Shown here in pieces: positions 32,480 to 41,280 of a stretch of 42,870 nucleotides of DNA (its first letter is position 1; the number at the start of each line of letters is the position of its first letter). The stretch lies in assembly GCA_028282105.1 (NCBI GenBank), contig JANQIO010000033.1:1-42870 (forward strand). The letters are read 5' to 3'. Both the position numbers and the translations under genes were made by a program. Source of the stretch: Halieaceae bacterium (GTDB taxonomy: Bacteria; Pseudomonadota; Gammaproteobacteria; Pseudomonadales; Halieaceae). Below the pieces are notes generated by a model that did no database searches, was not told the origin of the DNA, and was given only the letters and a program-made list of their open reading frames with translations.

Positions 32480-33148
32480 CTAGCGCCGATATTGTTCGAG
32501 TACGTCCTCCGGCGCGCCGCAGGCCTTGATGCCTCCATCGGCGAGCCAGATGACCCGGTTGCATTCATTGGCGATCAGCTTCTCATCGTGTGACACCACG
32601 ACCGCCGTCTGTTCGGACTGGAGTCGCTCCAGCAGGTACTTGCGGGATTTCTCCCGGAATACCCGGTCACCGACGCTCAGCGCCTCGTCGATCAGCAGAA
32701 CCTCGGGGCGTGCCTGACAGGCGACGGCGAAGCCAAGGCGACCGCGCATGCCGGCGGAGTAGGTCCGAACCGGATCGTCAATCTGGTCACCCAGCTCCGC
32801 GAAGTCAATGATGTCATTCATCGCCGCCCTGACTTCGGCTGCCCGCATCCCCAGCAGTATGCCACTGAGCATGGCGTTCTCCCGACCGGTGAGGTGGGAC
32901 TGGAAGCCCAACTGGATAGACAGCAGCAGGATCGATTCCGTGTGCCGCACAATGCGCCCGGCATCGGGAGCAATAAGGCCACTCATCAGCCGCAGCAGCG
33001 AGCTCTTGCCGGCGCCGTTGCGGCCGATGATGCCGAGTGTTTCCCCTGACTGTACGTCGAAACTCACATCCTGCAGTGTCCACGGGCTGCCGCGCCGGTC
33101 GTTGGTATAGCGCAGTCCCACGCCCTCGAAGCGAAGCAGCGTAGTCAT
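32480..33148 (-). CDS. Polysaccharide ABC exporter, ATP-binding subunit (KpsT/Wzt type)
   Basis: A 222-residue ATPase. Walker A is GRNGAGKSS (42-50), the signature is YSAGMRGRL (130-138), Walker B is VLLIDEALSVGD (150-161), and the switch His is in VVVSHDE. The YSAGM signature is characteristic of the polysaccharide and teichoic-acid exporter subfamily. It lacks the extra C-terminal beta-sandwich of those Wzt proteins that recognise capped O-antigen, so it is of the short KpsT-like length. Its ATG overlaps the permease stop by one base (TGATG). Together the two would flip or extrude a lipid-linked glycan across the inner membrane. Confidence 0.94.
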   Translation of the reverse strand: MTTLLRFEGVGLRYTNDRRGSPWTLQDVSFDVQSGETLGIIGRNGAGKSSLLRLMSGLIAPDAGRIVRHTESILLLSIQLGFQSHLTGRENAMLSGILLGMRAAEVRAAMNDIIDFAELGDQIDDPVRTYSAGMRGRLGFAVACQARPEVLLIDEALSVGDRVFREKSRKYLLERLQSEQTAVVVSHDEKLIANECNRVIWLADGGIKACGAPEDVLEQYRR

Positions 33149-33924
33149 CAGTTGACCAGCCGCGGGTAGCGCAGGTCGAAACGATTCAGCAGCCAGCTGC
33201 CCAGCGCGCCCAGCACCAGGCCACAGGCCAACACATAGGCCAGCTGGGACCAGGCCGGGTAGGCCTGTGACAGCAGCACCTCGCGCCAGGCGCTGAGCAT
33301 GCCCGCCATGGGGTTGAAATAGAGCACCGAGCGCAGCGGCTCATCGACCGAGGACACCCGGAAGAAGATGCCGGACATGAAGAACATCAGGGTCATCCCG
33401 TAGTTCACCAACTGCATCAGGTCGGGCACCAGCGGAATCACCGCGGCCACCAGCAGGCTGGCGCCCACCACCAGCACCAGCTGAGTGAGCAATAGCACGG
33501 GGATCGCCAGCCAGCTTTCGGCGGGGGAATAACCCGACACCAGCAGGAAGACTGTGAACAGCGTCAGCACCAGGCCGAACTTCATCAGGTTGCTGGTGAC
33601 AATAATCAACGGCAGCAGCATCTTCGGCAGGTAGACCTGGCTGATGATGCCGTTGTAGCGCCGGATGCTGAAGGCCGACAGCCGCACGCTGGAGTCGAAC
33701 CAGCGCCAGAACACCAGGCCGGTCAGCAGGAAGTGCACAAAACCCGGGCCGCCGCGCTGCAGGATTACCTCAAAGATCAGATAGAAGGTGGCCAGGTAAA
33801 TCAGCGGGTCCAGCACCCACCACAGCATGCCGAAATAGGCGCGGTCAGAGTCTCGCTTGAGCTCCGACAGGGCGCAGTGATAGAGCAATTCGGCGTGGCG
33901 TTTGCGGAAGCGCATGGATGGCAC
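33148..33924 (-). CDS. Polysaccharide ABC-2 exporter permease (KpsM/Wzm type)
   Basis: A 258-residue membrane protein with six predicted helices. It starts at GTG 33924; ATG 33915 (fourth codon) is an alternative. The amphipathic N-terminus (LLYHCALSELKRDSDRAY) before TM1, the segment WWVLDPLIYLATFYLI and the late YFNPMAGMLSAWRE are typical of ABC-2 permeases of capsule and O-antigen export (FNPM region). It is the first gene of the operon continuing to the ATPase and two methyltransferases. An exact TATAAT lies about 20 bases upstream of the start. Confidence 0.93.
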   Translation of the reverse strand: MPSMRFRKRHAELLYHCALSELKRDSDRAYFGMLWWVLDPLIYLATFYLIFEVILQRGGPGFVHFLLTGLVFWRWFDSSVRLSAFSIRRYNGIISQVYLPKMLLPLIIVTSNLMKFGLVLTLFTVFLLVSGYSPAESWLAIPVLLLTQLVLVVGASLLVAAVIPLVPDLMQLVNYGMTLMFFMSGIFFRVSSVDEPLRSVLYFNPMAGMLSAWREVLLSQAYPAWSQLAYVLACGLVLGALGSWLLNRFDLRYPRLVN

Positions 33925-33944
33925 GGTGTGAACGGAAGGGGGCG

Positions 33945-33950
33945 ATTATA
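33945..33950 (-). promoter_or_regulatory. TATAAT -10 box of the exporter operon
   Basis: A consensus TATAAT on the minus strand ends 20 bases before the permease GTG. A start of transcription near 33938 would give a leader of about 15 bases. The -35 region is weak. A possible TACAAT at 34018-34023 on the plus strand could serve the divergent glycosyltransferase operon. Confidence 0.5.
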
Positions 33951-34082
33951 AACAATGATTCGCTGGAGGCCAGTCTCCCTGCCGCGCTGCGGGCTAGGTG
34001 GCCGCTGGGGCCTCATGTACAATGTGGCGCTTCGCATACCCCGGCAGCCAGGCTCCGCAACACTGGGACTTCACGGGCTTTC

Positions 34083-34949
34083 ATGGCCGTAATGGATAGA
34101 ACCGCATACTTTGCCACGGTGCACTGGCGCTCCGAGGACTGGATAGACCTGCAGTTGGCCGCCATTCGCCGGCACTGCCCGGGCCAGGTTCGCCTGCATG
34201 CCTTCCTCAACCACGTGGCCCAGCGCTTCCACAGCCTGTTTGACTGTGTACACACCGAAGAAGGCTTGCCCCACCCGGACAAGCTCAATCTCCTCGCCGA
34301 GGAGATCTGTGCGCAGGCCGCCGATGATGACATCCTGGTTTTTATCGACGGCGACGCCTTCCCGGTAGCCGACCTTAGCGACGCATTTACCGCCCTGGAG
34401 CAGCACCCCCTGGTGGCGGCGCGACGTTATGAAAACAATGGAGACCTGCAGCCCCATCCCTGCTTTTGCGTGACCACCGTGGGTTTCTGGAAAGCCATCG
34501 GCGGCGACTGGCGCGGCGGCGGCTACTGGAAAAATCTGCAGGGCCAGCCAGTAACCGACGTGGGCGGCCGCTTGCTGAATTCCCTCGAAGAGCGCGGTGT
34601 GGACTGGCTGGCGCTGGATCGCAGCAACGCCCGCGACCTGCACCCCCTGTGGTTTGGGGTCTACGGTGGCCTGGTGTATCACCACGGCGCCGGTTTTCGC
34701 GACAAGCTGTGCCGGCTGGATGCGCTCAACGGCGTCGATGCCCTGTCCCGGTCCATCATCGGTCTGCAGCGCCGCTTCAAGTTGCAGCGCCGGCTGCCGC
34801 GCTTCAATGGCTGGCTCACCCGGCAGGTGCACAATTACATGCGCCGCCAGAACCATCGGCTGGCCGAGCGCGTCTACGCCAGCATCCTCGAGGACCCCGA
34901 ATTCTGTCGGCGCTGGGGCTTCGTCGAGGGTGGGGTAGCAGCCACATGA
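34083..34949 (+). CDS. Predicted GT-A-type glycosyltransferase
   Basis: A 288-residue protein from ATG 34083; ATG 34092 is three codons later. The frame is open to 33918, but the extension crosses the promoter region. The N-terminus TAYFATVHWRSEDWIDLQL resembles the first strand of GT-A nucleotide-sugar enzymes, and ILVFIDGDAFPV (84-95) supplies a D-x-D metal site (DGD 89-91). Later text (PCFCVTTVGFWKAIGGDW, YGGLVYHHGAGF) would line the acceptor pocket. I do not recognise a defined family. It overlaps the next gene by 4 bases (ATGA) and heads a four-gene operon of transferases ending with a sulfotransferase. Confidence 0.75.
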   Translation: MAVMDRTAYFATVHWRSEDWIDLQLAAIRRHCPGQVRLHAFLNHVAQRFHSLFDCVHTEEGLPHPDKLNLLAEEICAQAADDDILVFIDGDAFPVADLSDAFTALEQHPLVAARRYENNGDLQPHPCFCVTTVGFWKAIGGDWRGGGYWKNLQGQPVTDVGGRLLNSLEERGVDWLALDRSNARDLHPLWFGVYGGLVYHHGAGFRDKLCRLDALNGVDALSRSIIGLQRRFKLQRRLPRFNGWLTRQVHNYMRRQNHRLAERVYASILEDPEFCRRWGFVEGGVAAT

Positions 34950-36229
34950 ATGCCTGGCTGATACGCCTGGGTCGCCTGCCGGTTTACCTGCGCAGCTTTA
35001 TCAGCCACGCGCAGCGCAACGGTTTTGCCGCTGCCGTGGTGAAGGCCTATCAGTACGTCAACTGGGGTTTTGGGCACGGCTACGGGGGGCTCTTTCGGCG
35101 CTGGTTCCTGCGCTCTGGCATGGACGCTCCCCCCGCTGCCGCGGCCGAGGTATTCGCTCGCCCCTCAGTGCTGATCGTCGGGCCTTTGGACCTGCCCCAG
35201 TGCCGCAAATACCGCGTGGTACAGAAGCTGGAGTTGCTGCACGGGCAGGGGGTGGACTGCCACATGAGTCATATCGATGACCAGGTGCGGGTCTACAACC
35301 TGATGCAGACGGCCACTCACCTGTTGCTGTACCGGGTGGCGATGACGCCGGTGGTAGCAGGCTATCTTGTCGAGGCGCGACGGCTGGGCCTGGTGCTGGC
35401 CTACGACATTGACGATCCGATTTTTGACGCCGAGACCTACCGTGCCAACCGCAATCTGGAGACCCTGTCCGACGCCGAGCGCGACAACCTGCTGGCCTCC
35501 GCGGACCTGCACCTGGAGGTGATGCGCGAATGCCAGTTCCAGTTTGTCAGCACCCGGGGCATGGCGGAGCGTGTTAACGCGGTGCTGGGCGTCGAGGCGG
35601 CGGTCTGGCCGAACGTGGTGGACGCGGAGGCCGTTCAACTGGCGGCCCAGTACAGCGGCCAGCCCCCGCCTGCGCGTGAGGAAACCGTGCTGGCCTATAT
35701 GTCCGGCTCCCGGGCCCATGACCGGGATTTCGAGTCGGTAGCCCCGGTGCTGGCGGAGCTGCTGGAGGCGAACTCCACGCTGGTGCTGATGCTGGTGGGC
35801 TATGTCGAGGTCCCACCCAGTTTGCAGAAGCACAGCGCGCGGCTGCGGCGCATCCCCTTTGGCAATTACCACGAGTACTTTGCCGCCCTGTCACGGGCCC
35901 AGCTAGTGGTCGTGCCACTGCTGATTGACAGTTTCAACGCCTGTAAGAGCGCGATTCGCTTCTATGAGGCGGCGCTGCTGGGCATCCCGGTGGTGGCCTC
36001 CCGGGTGGGTCAGTTCAGTGACGTCATAGAGCACGGGGAGGACGGCTACCTTGCGGCCAGTGCGGAGGAGTGGTCCACCGCGCTGACGGCGCTGCTGGCA
36101 GATGCCAGCCTGCGCCGCCGGCTCGGCGAGGCCGCGCGGAATGCGGTTGAGCAGCGCCACACGGTGGCGGCAATCGTGCCGGAACTGGCGCCGGCGCTTG
36201 CTCAGCTTGGGGTGGACTACGCCCGATGA
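34946..36229 (+). CDS. Glycosyltransferase family 4-like, GT-B fold
   Basis: A 427-residue protein whose ATG overlaps the previous stop (ATGA). After an N-terminal segment of about 70 residues that may lie on the membrane (basic and aromatic), the GT-B fold begins at SVLIVGPLDLPQCRKYRV (74-91). LAYDIDDPIFD (151-161) is a motif seen in a subgroup of GT4-like enzymes of surface-polysaccharide loci. The C-terminal donor-binding region includes FNACKSAIRFYEAALLGIPVVAS and EDGYLA. It would retain configuration at the sugar transferred. The linkage is unknown. Confidence 0.88.
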   Translation: MNAWLIRLGRLPVYLRSFISHAQRNGFAAAVVKAYQYVNWGFGHGYGGLFRRWFLRSGMDAPPAAAAEVFARPSVLIVGPLDLPQCRKYRVVQKLELLHGQGVDCHMSHIDDQVRVYNLMQTATHLLLYRVAMTPVVAGYLVEARRLGLVLAYDIDDPIFDAETYRANRNLETLSDAERDNLLASADLHLEVMRECQFQFVSTRGMAERVNAVLGVEAAVWPNVVDAEAVQLAAQYSGQPPPAREETVLAYMSGSRAHDRDFESVAPVLAELLEANSTLVLMLVGYVEVPPSLQKHSARLRRIPFGNYHEYFAALSRAQLVVVPLLIDSFNACKSAIRFYEAALLGIPVVASRVGQFSDVIEHGEDGYLAASAEEWSTALTALLADASLRRRLGEAARNAVEQRHTVAAIVPELAPALAQLGVDYAR

Positions 36230-37446
36230 GCAAGCGCCTGCTGGTGTTAAACGTATTCTACGCACCGCAGAGTTTCGGCGGCGCGACCGTGGTGGCCGAG
36301 GCCATCAACGAGAGCCTGGCGCGTGACCTGGGTTGGCAGGTAACGGTGATTACCACCCACGTCGATCCGGGTATTCCCGCCTACAATCTGCGGCGTTACC
36401 GGGCGAAGTCGGTTGAGGTGATATCCATTAACCTGCCTACCGAGAAGCGCTACGGCGACGAATACCAGAACGCTTACGTGGATCGCATTATCGAGGGCCT
36501 GCTGCCCAGGCTGGCCCCGGACGTGGTGCATGCCCATGCGGTGCAGCGGCTTGGCTGTGGCTACTTCCCAGCCATCAAGCAGCAAGGTATCCCGCTGGTG
36601 GTGACCGTGCACGACGCCTGGTGGCTCTGTGATCGCCAGTTCATGGTCGATCTCAACGGCCGCTACTGCTTCCAGCGAGAGATTTCCCCAGACCGCTGCC
36701 GCTACTGCGTCGACCGGCCCGATGAGTTCGAGCACAAGCTGGGCGTGATGAAGACTGCCCTGGCGCTGGCCGACATGGTGCTGGCGCCCAGTCGCTTCCA
36801 GGCCGATCTATACCTCGCCAATGGCATCTCCCAATGCCGAGTCAACGGCAATGGCATCGTGCCGCCGCGGGCGCCGTCTGCTGCGGCAAAGCTGCCGCCG
36901 GACAAGCTGGTGTTTGGCTTCCTGGGCGGGCCGGGTCCCCTCAAGGGCGCCCCGGTTATTGTCGAAGCACTCAACCAGTTGCAGGACTACCGCAATTACC
37001 GGCTCAAAGTGGTAGACGCTGCCCAGAATGTCGGCGTCAGTTGGAAGGACCCGGGCTTCTGGCAGGTGCCGGGCGAGGTGGAGTTCACCCCGGCCTACGA
37101 CCAGGATGGCATCGACGACTTTTTCGCCGGCATCGACGTGCTACTGTTTCCCTCCCAGTGGAAGGAGAGCTTTGGCCTGACCGTGCGTGAGGCGCTGGCC
37201 CGCAGCGTGTGGGTTATTGCCTGCAGCGAGGGCGGTGTCGGCGAGGCAATACGCGATGGCGAGAATGGCGAACTGATTCCCATGACGGCAAACCCCGAAC
37301 CGCTGCGCGCGGCCATGGCCCGCTGCCTGGCCCAGCCAGAGCGCCTGCGCGCCCATCGCAACCCGCACGCCGAGGGCATCCGCCTGTTCCCGGAGCAGGC
37401 CCGCGAGCTGGACGGCTGGCTGCGCGAACTGGTGGCGCCGACATGA
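36226..37446 (+). CDS. Glycosyltransferase family 4
   Basis: A 406-residue GT-B enzyme overlapping its upstream gene by 4 bases. The N-terminal acceptor domain has LVLNVFYAPQSFGGATVVAE (6-25) and DVVHAHAVQRLG (99-110). The donor domain has FGFLGGPGPLKGAPVIVEAL (230-249) and the E-x7-E region ESFGLTVREAL (314-324, E314 and E322). Between them four cysteines (C135, C148, C158, C161) in WWLC...CFQ...CRYC may bind a metal, as in other GT4 members that have this insert. It is likely to act in chain elongation in the cytoplasm. Confidence 0.93.
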   Translation: MSKRLLVLNVFYAPQSFGGATVVAEAINESLARDLGWQVTVITTHVDPGIPAYNLRRYRAKSVEVISINLPTEKRYGDEYQNAYVDRIIEGLLPRLAPDVVHAHAVQRLGCGYFPAIKQQGIPLVVTVHDAWWLCDRQFMVDLNGRYCFQREISPDRCRYCVDRPDEFEHKLGVMKTALALADMVLAPSRFQADLYLANGISQCRVNGNGIVPPRAPSAAAKLPPDKLVFGFLGGPGPLKGAPVIVEALNQLQDYRNYRLKVVDAAQNVGVSWKDPGFWQVPGEVEFTPAYDQDGIDDFFAGIDVLLFPSQWKESFGLTVREALARSVWVIACSEGGVGEAIRDGENGELIPMTANPEPLRAAMARCLAQPERLRAHRNPHAEGIRLFPEQARELDGWLRELVAPT

Positions 37447-38543
37447 AACCAGAACTGACAATTCACATCGGCCGCCCCAAGGTGGGCTCCACCGCGCTAC
37501 AGGGCTTTCTGAACCAGAATCGCGCTGCCCTGGCCGGGCAGGGCGTCTGCTATCCAAAAACCGGTCTCTACCACGGCGCCTCGCATCACTTCTCCCTGGT
37601 GTTCCTGCCCAGTTTGCCTGACTACCCGGTGGTGCAGGACCTCAAGCCCGACGCTCTCTACGCCACGCTGGCTGAGGAGGTGGCGAACAGCGGCCTGTCG
37701 CGCGCGGTAATTTCCTCGGAGAATTTCTGGCTGGTCAAGCCGGCGAAGCTGAAGCCGCTGCTGAGCGAGCGCTTCGACGTCAAGATCGTCGCCTACCTGC
37801 GCCGGCAGGATGAAGTCATGGTGTCCAGCTTCGTACAGGAGATACGCGGTGGCATGCTGTCCCTGGATACCGCCATGGACGACTACCTGGGGGATCGCGG
37901 GCGCCTCAAGCTGCTGGACTACGATGCCGTGCTGGCCGAGTGGGAACAGGTGTTTGGCATCGAAAACACGACTGTGCGGCTGTACGAATCCATGGCTGAA
38001 GGCATTGAGCGTGACTTCCTGGCGGTACTGGGTGTGAACCCAAAGCAGGACTTCCGCTTCAGCGCCGCACGTCGCAACGCCAGCCCGGCACTCGACGTGT
38101 TGCGGATGCTGGAGATTCTGCGTGGCTACCCGGTGGGGGAAGTGGCGCACCGGCAGTTGTCGGGCATCCTCACCGAGGTGTCGGAGCAGCTGGGCGCCGA
38201 GGACGAGCTCGATCCCAAGCGCCTGATCAGCAATGGGCAGCGCCGGCAGGTGCTGGAGCAATTTGCCGACAGCAACCGCCGCCTGTTTGAGCGCCACGAT
38301 TGCGGCGGACGTCGCTTCCCGGCGCTTGAGACCGAGGTCGATGCAGGCAAACCGGATATTCCCCGGCTCGATCGGGAGCAGCGCACCCTGCTGGGCATCA
38401 TCGCCTACCAGCAGCGGCAAATTCAGGTGCTGGTAAACCGCGTGAGCCACCTTGAACGCGGCAACGGCGTAACCCCGCCCGCACCGGCTCCCGCTTCAGC
38501 CAGCGCCTGGAGCCGTTGGTTTCGCTGGCTCCGACGACGTTGA
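37443..38543 (+). CDS. Sulfotransferase-like protein, HIG-x-K-x-GST type
   Basis: A 366-residue protein whose ATG 37443 overlaps the GT4 stop (ATGA); a longer open frame to 37209 is a shadow. The N-terminus LTIHIGRPKVGSTALQGFL (5-23) is a PAPS-loop variant common in bacterial sulfotransferases, and VAYLRRQDEVMVSSFVQE fits the 3'-phosphate site. A C-terminal helical stretch (QQRQIQVLVNRVSHLE) could be coiled coil. The basic last 20 residues (SRWFRWLRRR) could contact membrane. It belongs to a different subfamily from the tandem pair at 24.5-26.5 kb and lacks the GWA module. Its last 48 bases overlap the convergent SGNH gene. Confidence 0.82.
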   Translation: MKPELTIHIGRPKVGSTALQGFLNQNRAALAGQGVCYPKTGLYHGASHHFSLVFLPSLPDYPVVQDLKPDALYATLAEEVANSGLSRAVISSENFWLVKPAKLKPLLSERFDVKIVAYLRRQDEVMVSSFVQEIRGGMLSLDTAMDDYLGDRGRLKLLDYDAVLAEWEQVFGIENTTVRLYESMAEGIERDFLAVLGVNPKQDFRFSAARRNASPALDVLRMLEILRGYPVGEVAHRQLSGILTEVSEQLGAEDELDPKRLISNGQRRQVLEQFADSNRRLFERHDCGGRRFPALETEVDAGKPDIPRLDREQRTLLGIIAYQQRQIQVLVNRVSHLERGNGVTPPAPAPASASAWSRWFRWLRRR

Positions 38544-39620
38544 TGGGGCGTCGATCAGCTCGGGCCAGCGGCGTCGAATCTCCGCGACGGTAAGTTCTGC
38601 GGCCAGCGCCTGGCCGCGCGCATTCCAGTGCGAGTCATATTGGAAGATCAACTCGCTGCCGCCCTCGGACATGAAGGCGGGAAACAGGTTGACCACGGGA
38701 AAGCCGTTCCCCTGCAGCTCCGCCACGATGTTGCGCCCGCGCTGCAGGGTTTGCTGATCGATCAGCTCGGGCTGGTAGACGCTGAGCTTCGAGGGAATAA
38801 CAAGGGCCAGGTAATCTAAACCCAGGGACTCAATCACCTGCCGCCGCTGCGCCATAATAGCCACGACATCACTGAGCGCAGAGTTGTCGGTCCGATAGGG
38901 CACCGCCAGGTAGGGACGCGATCCAAACAGGTGAAACTCCTTGAAGTCCATCGCCAGGCGACGAAGCTGGCGCGCTATGATGTCTGGTAACCACCAGCCC
39001 GGCCGCACTATCGGGCGCATCATGGCGCGCCAGTGGTCCAGATTGCTGCTGGCAAGCGGAGCGTAGGGCGCAAGAGAGGCGCCACTCAGCGTGTACTGCT
39101 GCCTGGCCAGCGCCCGGGTCGACAGGTTGCGCTCGTGGTAGACGTCGACAACCAGCCGCACATCTTCCAGCCCCGGTCGGGACAGCGTGGATAACAGCTT
39201 GCCGTGCGCCCCATTGAAGGTTGCCACGCCCGCCTGCTCGGCAAGCTGCCATGGATAAGTTTCGTCGTCCGACACGCCGGAACCGAAGACGTTGGAGCGA
39301 CCCTGGACGAAGATTCGCGGTTTGCCCAGTTGTGCAGGCACCGAGCGGAAGCCGTCGCCGTCGGTGCTGACCCGGGTCTCCCTGGCTTCCTGGTACTTGA
39401 AGAAGTAACGGCGGCCCAGGTCCGAGCGCTCGATACCCGCCCAGTGGCGGTCGTCGGCGGCGGTGAAATTCGCCCACATAAAATAGTATTCCCAGGCGCG
39501 ATAGTAGAACCAGTGAGGATTCGCCAGGTACAGCACTATCACCAGCCCCTGCACCAATGCGGCAATCATCAGCACCGTGCCGAAGCTTCGCAGGAAGGGA
39601 TGTCTAATGAGCGTCTTCAA
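38496..39620 (-). CDS. SGNH/AlgX-like periplasmic O-acylation protein
   Basis: 374 residues from TTG 39620, whose codon overlaps the MBOAT stop (TTGA). The longer open frame to 39800 lies inside the MBOAT gene and is rejected. An N-terminal anchor (FGTVLMIAALVQGLVIVLYL, 13-32) precedes the periplasmic domain. The nucleophile region reads VQGRSNVFGSGVSDDETYPW (105-124): the Ser is kept (S109) but the usual GDS is GRS. The partner motif is YDSHWNARG (328-336), with Asp329 and His331. It is the expected partner of the MBOAT protein encoded just upstream, for acylating the exported glycan. Confidence 0.85.
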   Translation of the reverse strand: MKTLIRHPFLRSFGTVLMIAALVQGLVIVLYLANPHWFYYRAWEYYFMWANFTAADDRHWAGIERSDLGRRYFFKYQEARETRVSTDGDGFRSVPAQLGKPRIFVQGRSNVFGSGVSDDETYPWQLAEQAGVATFNGAHGKLLSTLSRPGLEDVRLVVDVYHERNLSTRALARQQYTLSGASLAPYAPLASSNLDHWRAMMRPIVRPGWWLPDIIARQLRRLAMDFKEFHLFGSRPYLAVPYRTDNSALSDVVAIMAQRRQVIESLGLDYLALVIPSKLSVYQPELIDQQTLQRGRNIVAELQGNGFPVVNLFPAFMSEGGSELIFQYDSHWNARGQALAAELTVAEIRRRWPELIDAPSTSSEPAKPTAPGAG

Positions 39621-41050
39621 AACTGGAAATAGATGAAGGCCTGGTCCGGCGCAGCGCCGGTCAGTGGCTGAAAAGTCAGGACAGTGGCAATCAGGCCCAG
39701 CACCAGCCCCCAGGCGGCGGTGGGTTGCCAGCGCCAGCGTGGCGCTATCTCCGTGGACGGTTTTTCCCGGTAGATCTGTGCCGTATTGGGCGCGGTCCAC
39801 ACCACCAGCAGCAGGGCCAGCAGGCAGGCCGCCACCACGTACTCGTCGTGTATGAATGGGGCTGTCTCAATACCACCCAGCATGCGCTGGTACACCAGGG
39901 CGGCGTGTTCGATGCTGGGGGAACGGAAGATCACCAGGGCCAGGGCCCAGAAATTAAAGGTGAGCAGAATCCCCAGCCAGTGGGGCATTCTCAAGCCCAG
40001 GTCTTTCCAGCCCTGGTGGAGCATTACCGCGCTGCCGTGCAGGCAGCCAAACACCACGAAGTTCCAGCCGGCGCCGTGCCAGATACCCGTCACCAGAAAA
40101 GCGATAAACAGATTGACGTACATGCGCGGGTGGCCGCGCTTGCCCGCGCCCAGCGGCGCGTAGACGTAGCGCATCACGAAATCGCTCAGCGTGATATGCC
40201 AGCGCCGCCAGATGTCACGGATATTGCCGGCCTTGTAGGGGCTGTTGAAGTTGATGGGTAGCTTGATGCCGAACATGATCGCAGCGCCGATAGCCATGTC
40301 TGAGTAACCGCTAAAATCAAAGTACAGCTGGAAGGTATAGGCGTAGGTAGCAAGCCAGGCATGCAGCCCGGTAATCAGGTCCGGGTTGCTGGCATCGTAC
40401 ACCCGGCTGACCCAGGGAATCAGCTGGTCGGCGATGGCGACCTTCTTGAACATACCGGCAAAGAAAATGCTGATGCCCAGGGCGAGCTGATCAATGTTGA
40501 GCGCCTTGAGCCTGTCCTGCGCCAGCTGCGGTATCAGCTTGCGGTGATGAACAATAGGGCCCGCTATCAGCTGCGGGAAAAAACACACGAACAGGCTGTA
40601 GCGCAGAAACGGGTAGGGTTTGGCGTCGCCGCGGTAACAATCCACCACGTAGGCCACCTGCTGCAGGGTGAAGAAGGAAATCGCCAGCGGCAGCACGATA
40701 GTGTCGAGGTGGAAGTGGCTACCGGCGAGCTGGTTGCTGGCATCGACCACAAAGTTGGCGTACTTGAAATAGCCCAGCAGGCCCAGGTTGCCGGCCAGCG
40801 CCAGCACTAACAGGCCCCTGCGAGTACCGGGTTCGCTGCGACTCATCCAGCTACCCAGGCCGTAATTGAAGAGTATCGAGCCGACGATCAGCACCAGGTA
40901 CTGGGGGTTCCACCAACCGTAGAAGAACAGGGAAGCAGCCACCAGCCAGGCCAGGCACAGGGTCGGCTGGTTGCGGCTGATCAGCAGCTGGTAGACCAGC
41001 AGTGCAATCGGCAGGAACAGGCAGAAGTAGACGTGGGATATGAATAGCAA
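39617..41050 (-). CDS. MBOAT-family O-acyltransferase, second copy
   Basis: 477 residues from TTG 41050, preceded by AAAGAGAG at a normal distance. This start gives the family opening MLFISHVYFCLFLP; the upstream ATG (41200) would add 50 non-homologous residues. Marks are LPLAISFFTLQQVAYVVD (120-137), FPQLIAGPIVHH (158-169), FDFSGYSDMAIG (244-255), RRWHITLSD (282-290, H285) and TGIWHGAGWNF (321-331, H325). It differs clearly from the copy at 27.8 kb, so it is not a recent duplicate. It may carry a different acyl group or serve a different sugar. Confidence 0.93.
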   Translation of the reverse strand: MLFISHVYFCLFLPIALLVYQLLISRNQPTLCLAWLVAASLFFYGWWNPQYLVLIVGSILFNYGLGSWMSRSEPGTRRGLLVLALAGNLGLLGYFKYANFVVDASNQLAGSHFHLDTIVLPLAISFFTLQQVAYVVDCYRGDAKPYPFLRYSLFVCFFPQLIAGPIVHHRKLIPQLAQDRLKALNIDQLALGISIFFAGMFKKVAIADQLIPWVSRVYDASNPDLITGLHAWLATYAYTFQLYFDFSGYSDMAIGAAIMFGIKLPINFNSPYKAGNIRDIWRRWHITLSDFVMRYVYAPLGAGKRGHPRMYVNLFIAFLVTGIWHGAGWNFVVFGCLHGSAVMLHQGWKDLGLRMPHWLGILLTFNFWALALVIFRSPSIEHAALVYQRMLGGIETAPFIHDEYVVAACLLALLLVVWTAPNTAQIYREKPSTEIAPRWRWQPTAAWGLVLGLIATVLTFQPLTGAAPDQAFIYFQF

Positions 41051-41280
41051 GCCGGGTGCTCTCTTTATCAGGGGGCGGGACGGTATTGTTATCCTGTTAT
41101 TCCCTGTGAGCTGCGGGGTCTTTCCGTCGGCAATGAGCGCGGGGGTGCGGGTTCGACAGCAGCGCGCCGGATGGTAATATCTGGTCCCCGCCTCATGCAA
41201 GCGTGCGGGACGGGCCAGGGGTAGCGCGCCCGCGACTCAGCAACAGCTGGTCATAGAACCGGCACTGTGAGTTTGACGAT
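41051..41280. other. Divergent intergenic region between MBOAT and GT2 genes
   Basis: These 230 bases contain the leader of both divergent genes. AT-rich text at 41070-41100 (including GTTATCCTGTTATT) probably holds the minus-strand promoter, but I cannot fix -10 and -35 boxes. No repeat or RNA gene was recognised. Confidence 0.3.
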
